This document shows, piece by piece, positions 60,196 to 64,000 of a stretch of DNA of 64,000 nucleotides (positions are counted from its first letter, which is position 1; each line of letters starts with the position of its first letter). This stretch comes from Bin5 sp965221345 (GTDB taxonomy: Bacteria > Chloroflexota > Anaerolineae > Caldilineales > Caldilineaceae). A program made the translations under genes and the position numbers. Below the pieces are notes generated by a model. It worked only from the letters and a program-made list of their open reading frames with translations, made no database searches and was not told the DNA's origin. The stretch covers positions 1,178,001 to 1,242,000 of the forward strand of contig CBDCSD010000001.1 in assembly GCA_965221345.1 (NCBI GenBank), written 5' to 3'.

Positions 60196-60876
60196 TTACG
60201 CAACCAGCAGCCGGCCTATCTCGCAGGTTTCGGCGTTGCAGAACCACAGCACCCCTTCATGGATGGTCATGCCATGGACTTCGTCCGGCGCCTCTATCCG
60301 CATCACATCATAGATGCGTCCACTCTCCGGATCCATCAGGCAAACGGTGCCAGACGATGTATCGGCAACCCACAGTTTCCCGTCTTCGGCCCATGCGACT
60401 CCGTGGACTCGCAGCCCCGGCGCGCGAAAACTGTGGGTCTCCCGCCAGCCGTCGGGGTCAATGACATGCACCATCTGTGATGGCGGAGAGGCCACGTACA
60501 GCCTGCCGTCCCGCCACTCCAGGCCGTGGGCCCCCGTCTCCTGGGCATCGGCCGCCCCCTCCCGCCAAGCCACCACTCCGGTACCGGGAGAACTGTACTT
60601 GGCGACGGTCCGGCCCGTGTCGGCATCCAACTGCACAATCTTCTTCTCATAGGTGGACGCGATCCAGACATAGCCGCCGCCCACCGTGATACCGCTCGAA
60701 TGGACCGTATCGGTCTGAACGTCGAACAGCACTTCCCCCGTCGCGAAGTCCTGCCGATAGAGCCGATTGTTGCCTTGGTCAATGCACCACAAACCATCGG
60801 CGCTGGCCTGGAGTCCGTTTGGATGCGGCCCCGGGCTTGCGAACCGCTTCTCTACTTGCGCGATCTTAACCGGCAT
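60196..60876 (-). CDS. Beta-propeller protein, SMP-30/Vgb-like
   Basis: About 226 residues from the ATG that follows GGAGGG; the frame extends 243 bp upstream but overlaps the aspS promoter there. Blade-like repeats: NGLQASADGLWCIDQGNNRL, HSSGITVGGGYVWIAS, HGLEWRDGRLYVASPPSQM, VHGVAWAEDGKLWVADTSSG and VHGMTIHEGVLWFCN. No signal peptide. It shares the opening and blade pattern of the propeller protein at 4706-5410, and may have a similar lactonase- or lyase-type or sensing role. It is transcribed away from aspS. Confidence 0.78.
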   Translation of the reverse strand: MPVKIAQVEKRFASPGPHPNGLQASADGLWCIDQGNNRLYRQDFATGEVLFDVQTDTVHSSGITVGGGYVWIASTYEKKIVQLDADTGRTVAKYSSPGTGVVAWREGAADAQETGAHGLEWRDGRLYVASPPSQMVHVIDPDGWRETHSFRAPGLRVHGVAWAEDGKLWVADTSSGTVCLMDPESGRIYDVMRIEAPDEVHGMTIHEGVLWFCNAETCEIGRLLVA

Positions 60877-61020
60877 GACAATGCCCTCCATAGTCTGTTT
60901 GACAATTGGACGTCTACTCTCTGGAAACTGGTCTCCCAAATTCCATACGATACAGGGCAACCGACTCGGCGTCAAATCTATTTCGCGAACAACTGTGAAC
61001 AACCAAAGGGGGGCGAAAAA

Positions 61021-61049
61021 TTGCATCCCCTTCGCGTCCCATCTATAAT
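61021..61049 (+). promoter_or_regulatory. aspS promoter
   Basis: TTGCAT (61021-61026), 17-bp spacer, TATAAT (61044-61049). Predicted start near 61056, giving a leader of about 117 nt before aspS. I do not see T-box landmarks in the leader. Confidence 0.7.
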
Positions 61050-61172
61050 TGAGCGTCTTGAGATGCACGTAATGCGAGCGCGATGCAGTACACTGAGAGC
61101 GAGGGATTATCGCCTGCACCGTGCGCCTTCCCGCTACGCGATTTTACCGTTTCAACTTTATGGAGCACTCCA

Positions 61173-63065
61173 ATGCTGAAGACCCATACCTGTGGCGAAC
61201 TGCGCGCCAGCGATGTCGGCAAAACAGTCACTCTATCCGGCTGGGTCAACCGCCGACGCGATCACGGCGGACTGATTTTTCTGGATCTGCGCGACCGGTT
61301 CGGCATCACACAGGTCACTGTATCAGACGACCTGGAACTCGATCTGCCGGATGTGACTAATCCCTCCAGTAATGGGAAAGATGGTTCCGGCGCGCTTGAA
61401 GTCGCCTCCCAGGTTCGCAGCGAGTTCGTTGTCCGCGCCGAAGGCGCAGTGCAAAGACGTCCGCCGGGCTTCGAAAATCCTGAACTGGAGACCGGCGAAA
61501 TCGAGGTCATCGCCGCCGATCTGGAAATCCTGAGCGAGGCCCGAACGCCCCCCTTTGTCATCAGCGGCAATCAAGGCGACGAGGTCGATGAGGCCGTGCG
61601 CCTGAAATATCGTTACCTCGATCTGCGCCGCCCCAAGTTGGCCCACAACCTGCGGCTGCGGCACGAGATCGTTCGCTTCATCCGTAACTTTTTCTACGAC
61701 CGGGACTTCCTCGAAGTCGAGACACCGATCCTGCTTAAGAGCACGCCGGAAGGCGCACGTGATTTCGTCGTGCCCAGCCGCATGAATCCGGGCAGGTTTT
61801 ACGCGTTGCCCCAGTCCCCCCAACAGATGAAACAACTGCTGATGATCGGCGGCATCGAGCGCTACTTTCAGATCGCGCGCTGCTTCCGTGATGAGGACCT
61901 GCGCGCCGACCGCCAGCCGGAGTTCACACAGCTGGACCTGGAGATGAGCTTCGTCGAGGCCGCCGACGTGATGGCCCTCATCGAAGAGATGCTCATCAGC
62001 CTGTCGGCAACAATCAGCGATAAGCCTGTCCAGCTACTCCCGTTCCCGGTGCTGACCTACGACGACGCCATGGCCAAATACGGCATCGACCGCCCCGATC
62101 TGCGCTTTGGGCTCCAACTGTTCGATGTGACTGAACTGGTGCGCAACAGCGGCTTTGGCGTTTTCAAGAACGCGGCGGCCGCCGGCGGCATCATCAAAGG
62201 CATTCGTTACCCGCAAGGAGCGGGCCTGAGCCGAAAAGATATCGATGGGCTGATCGAATATGTAAAGCCATATGGAGCAAAGGGTTTGGCGTGGATTGGC
62301 ATTACCGGCGAAGTAGACGCCAGTGGACACTACCCGGCCGAGAGCCTGCGCAGCCCAATCATCAAGTTCCTCAGCGAGGAAGAGATCGCAGGCATCGTCG
62401 CAGCCGCCTCTGCCTCCAAAGGTGACCTGATTCTGCTCGTGGCCGACGACGCCGGTGTGACCAATCCAGCACTCGCCAACCTGCGCCTGGAGATCGGCGC
62501 ACGCGCCGATCTCATCGATCCAAATCTGCTTGCCTTCTGCTGGGTGGTAGACTTCCCCTTGCTCGAATACGACAGCCAGGAAGATCGCTGGGCGGCTGTT
62601 CACCATCCCTTCACCAGCGCCCGCGACGAGGACTGGAGTATCCTTGAACAACGCCCTGCGGATGTCAAGGCTAAAGCCTATGATGTCGTCCTCAACGGTT
62701 GGGAGATCGGCGGTGGCAGCATCCGCATCCACCGCAGCGATCAGCAGATGAGAATGTTCCAGCGCATGGGAATGACCGAGGCCGAGGTGGACGAGCAGTT
62801 CGGCCATATGCTCGAAGCCTTCCAATACGGTGCGCCTCCCCATGGCGGGCTCGCGATGGGAATCGAGCGCGTTGTCGCCCTCTTCGCCGATGCCCAGAGT
62901 ATTCGTGAGGTGATGGCCTTCCCCAAGACCTCCACCGGTACAGATCTGCTCCTGGAGGCGCCCAGCCCAGTTGAGGATGATCAGCTGGCCGAACTGCACA
63001 TCGCCGTCAGGGAGCAGAAGACTACTACAAAATTAGAGGAAGGTCGGCCTGCTGGTGCTGAATAG
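61173..63065 (+). CDS. aspS: Aspartate--tRNA ligase
   Basis: A 630-residue class II synthetase of bacterial type. N-terminal OB-fold anticodon domain (LSGWVNRRRDHGGLIFLDLR), motif 1 region near FLEVETPILLKSTPEGARDF, motif 2 FRDEDLRADRQPEFTQLD, a GAD insertion domain around MAKYGIDRPDLRFGL to GLAWIGITG, and motif 3 GLAMGIERVVALFADA. It charges tRNA-Asp; whether it is discriminating cannot be told with certainty by eye. The start follows a GGAG about 8 nt upstream. A short insert rich in Ser/Gly/Asn (NPSSNGKDGSG) lies in the OB domain. Downstream is a probable 6S RNA. Confidence 0.97.
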   Translation: MLKTHTCGELRASDVGKTVTLSGWVNRRRDHGGLIFLDLRDRFGITQVTVSDDLELDLPDVTNPSSNGKDGSGALEVASQVRSEFVVRAEGAVQRRPPGFENPELETGEIEVIAADLEILSEARTPPFVISGNQGDEVDEAVRLKYRYLDLRRPKLAHNLRLRHEIVRFIRNFFYDRDFLEVETPILLKSTPEGARDFVVPSRMNPGRFYALPQSPQQMKQLLMIGGIERYFQIARCFRDEDLRADRQPEFTQLDLEMSFVEAADVMALIEEMLISLSATISDKPVQLLPFPVLTYDDAMAKYGIDRPDLRFGLQLFDVTELVRNSGFGVFKNAAAAGGIIKGIRYPQGAGLSRKDIDGLIEYVKPYGAKGLAWIGITGEVDASGHYPAESLRSPIIKFLSEEEIAGIVAAASASKGDLILLVADDAGVTNPALANLRLEIGARADLIDPNLLAFCWVVDFPLLEYDSQEDRWAAVHHPFTSARDEDWSILEQRPADVKAKAYDVVLNGWEIGGGSIRIHRSDQQMRMFQRMGMTEAEVDEQFGHMLEAFQYGAPPHGGLAMGIERVVALFADAQSIREVMAFPKTSTGTDLLLEAPSPVEDDQLAELHIAVREQKTTTKLEEGRPAGAE

Positions 63066-63195
63066 CCCTCTTGCCGAAAGCAGTTCCTGTTTTCGGATCT
63101 TCGCCTCGCGACCGCGACGGCGCCAGGAAAGTGAGAGCAAGCGACTTCTGTCACTGTTCCCCGGCATCTGGCCCGCAGCCTGCCAAATTTCTTTT

Positions 63196-63223
63196 TTGCA
63201 GGCGTTCCCAGTTGTGCTATAGT
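63196..63223 (+). promoter_or_regulatory. Promoter of the probable 6S RNA
   Basis: TTGCAG (63196-63201), 16-bp spacer, TATAGT (63218-63223). Predicted start at about 63229-63231, which coincides with the 5' strand of the RNA's closing stem. Confidence 0.7.
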
Positions 63224-63229
63224 TGCCCA

Positions 63230-63418
63230 ACAACCCTACAATGCCCGTGATTGACTAGTTTGAGGGCGAACCAACACCAGAAATTAGGGAGCAAGGCGAA
63301 GGTTTGTGGATGTGATAGCCCGCCCGATCAGGGAGAGGGCAAGACGGAAACGACCAGCCGGCGCCCACCTACGAACCTCGGTTCGTACCCACTGGATCAC
63401 ACGACATTGCGGGGTCTG
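63230..63418 (+). ncRNA. ssrS: Probable 6S RNA
   Basis: A ~190-nt non-coding stretch lies between its own promoter and a terminator. Its ends pair as in 6S RNA: 5' CCCTACAATGcCCGTG (from 63234) with 3' CACaCGACATTGCGGGG (to about 63414). Upstream of the 3' strand is GCGCCCACCTaCGAACCtcGGTTCGTACCCactGGATCACACGACAT, which follows the order of the E. coli 6S 3' half (CACCTTGAACC..GGTTCAAGG..). 6S RNA mimics an open promoter and sequesters housekeeping RNA polymerase in stationary phase. In Bacillus the 6S-1 gene also lies near aspS. Identification is by eye, without covariance-model support. Confidence 0.72.
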
Positions 63419-63453
63419 AAAAGCGTCCGGGGCCACCCGGACGCTTTTCTTTG
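63419..63453 (+). terminator. Rho-independent terminator of the 6S RNA
   Basis: A perfect 13-bp stem aaaagcgtccggg (63419-63431) / cccggacgctttt (63436-63448), loop gcca, followed by tcttt. It is one of the clearest terminators in the window and supports an independent short transcript. Confidence 0.9.
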
Positions 63454-63523
63454 TTCGCTTCGGAAGCGCGCAACCAATAGGTAGATCCACTCGGACAAAA
63501 AGCAGCAATCGGACAAAGATCTT

Positions 63524-64000
63524 ATGGAAGTTAAGCGCAACAATTCGACCCGAACCTATCCGGTGGACTTGCAAGCCCACAGCAACTTCTCTGACGGTAC
63601 CGACACGCCGCAGGAGTTGATCGCCAAGGCCGCTGCGTTGGGCATCCGCGTCCTGGCAGTGACCGACCATGACAGCGTTCTCGGTGTAGCCGACGCCCAG
63701 GCTCACGGCGCAGGGGCAGGCGTGCACGTGCTTCCCGCCGTCGAATTCAGTACCGCCCGCGACCGCGAGAACGACTTTCGCGATTTCGACATCTTGGGTT
63801 ATGGCATAGACCCGACCAATTCCACCCTGCTCACTACGCTGGACCGGTTGAAAGACAGCCGCATAGAACAGAAAACTTGCCAGACAGAGCGACTACAAAG
63901 TTATGGACTACATGTTCCGGTCGATGAAGTGCTGGCGTTAGCAGGAGGCGTACCGGGGCGGCCTCACATCGCCCAGATCGCTCTCAAATACAACCCGCAC
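63524..64000 (+). CDS. PHP-domain phosphoesterase (3' partial)
   Basis: It starts MEVKRNNSTRTYPVDLQAHS and is open to the right edge (159 residues visible). PHP metal-binding segments are present: LQAHSNFSDGTDTPQELI, LAVTDHDSVLGVADAQ, HVLPAVEFSTARD (Glu) and FDILGYGID. This matches the YciV/RNase AM-type group that dephosphorylates 3',5'-nucleoside bisphosphates or trims RNA 5' ends. The second His of the usual HxH is Asn (HSN), as seen in that group. The ribosome binding site is weak (GGACAAAG). Confidence 0.85.
   Translation, partial: MEVKRNNSTRTYPVDLQAHSNFSDGTDTPQELIAKAAALGIRVLAVTDHDSVLGVADAQAHGAGAGVHVLPAVEFSTARDRENDFRDFDILGYGIDPTNSTLLTTLDRLKDSRIEQKTCQTERLQSYGLHVPVDEVLALAGGVPGRPHIAQIALKYNPH

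Noticed and set aside
61056..61172. T-box riboswitch in the aspS leader
   Set aside because: The leader is short and I could not find a T-box consensus (for example TGGnACCGCG) or an antiterminator/terminator pair.
1..64000. tRNA and rRNA genes
   Set aside because: I looked for TTCGAATC-like T-loops and conserved rRNA segments and saw only chance matches inside coding sequence; a tRNAscan run would be decisive.

Overview
The window looks like chromosome of a free-living or host-associated heterotroph, most likely Chloroflexota (Caldilinea-like). This is an inference from gene-family content: expanded enolase-superfamily, Gfo/Idh/MocA, SDR and 2-hydroxyacid dehydrogenases, ABC sugar transporters without their own ATPase, and a GT39 membrane glycosyltransferase array. 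No rRNA or tRNA is present to settle it.

Layout. 1-2160: tail of a glycolate/D-lactate oxidase-type protein and a hydroxyacid-oxoacid transhydrogenase-like alcohol dehydrogenase. 2.6-3.4 kb: non-coding tandem repeat with 20-bp iterons. 3.4-13.8 kb (+): a promoter followed by a ten-gene catabolic cluster (Ldh2 oxidoreductase, beta-propeller protein, TIM-barrel isomerase, 2-hydroxyacid dehydrogenase, SDR, E1 alpha, E1 beta and E2 of a 2-oxoacid dehydrogenase, HpcH/HpaI aldolase, M24 peptidase/creatinase). 14.1-32.2 kb: a tandem array of four GT39-like glycosyltransferases with mosaic relationships. Separate C-terminal domain fragments lie at both outer edges, and the right half is disturbed by dead IS701-like and IS982-like elements, an apparently intact IS630 element and a broken Gfo/Idh gene. 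32.2-36.6 kb: small membrane protein, Gfo/Idh oxidoreductase, luciferase-like flavin oxidoreductase, enolase-superfamily enzyme. 37.3-42.6 kb (-): a second E3-less 2-oxoacid dehydrogenase module with SDR and 2-hydroxyacid dehydrogenase; an intact IS sits directly upstream of its first gene. 44-44.6 kb: BrnA antitoxin with a nonsense-mutated BrnT. 44.9-49.5 kb (-): sugar ABC transporter plus sugar-acid dehydratase-like operon. 49.8-54.0 kb: a rearranged duplication (truncated 2-hydroxyacid dehydrogenase, truncated copy of the transporter/dehydratase operon, complete 2-hydroxyacid dehydrogenase). 54.3-55.6 kb: ferredoxin and a PIG-L deacetylase. 55.7-59.9 kb (-): a second sugar transporter with an unusually long permease. 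60.2-64 kb: beta-propeller protein, aspS, a probable 6S RNA with promoter and terminator, and the start of a PHP-domain protein.

How it works together. Two ABC importers probably bring in sugars or sugar acids. Enolase-superfamily dehydratases, Gfo/Idh and SDR dehydrogenases and isomerases convert them. 2-hydroxyacid dehydrogenases make 2-oxoacids, and two dedicated E1/E2 complexes oxidise those to acyl-CoA using an E3 encoded elsewhere. The glycosyltransferase array is functionally separate (envelope glycan or lipid modification) and is the best candidate here for an undescribed diversification system. All functions are assigned by recognising families by eye; no database search was run.
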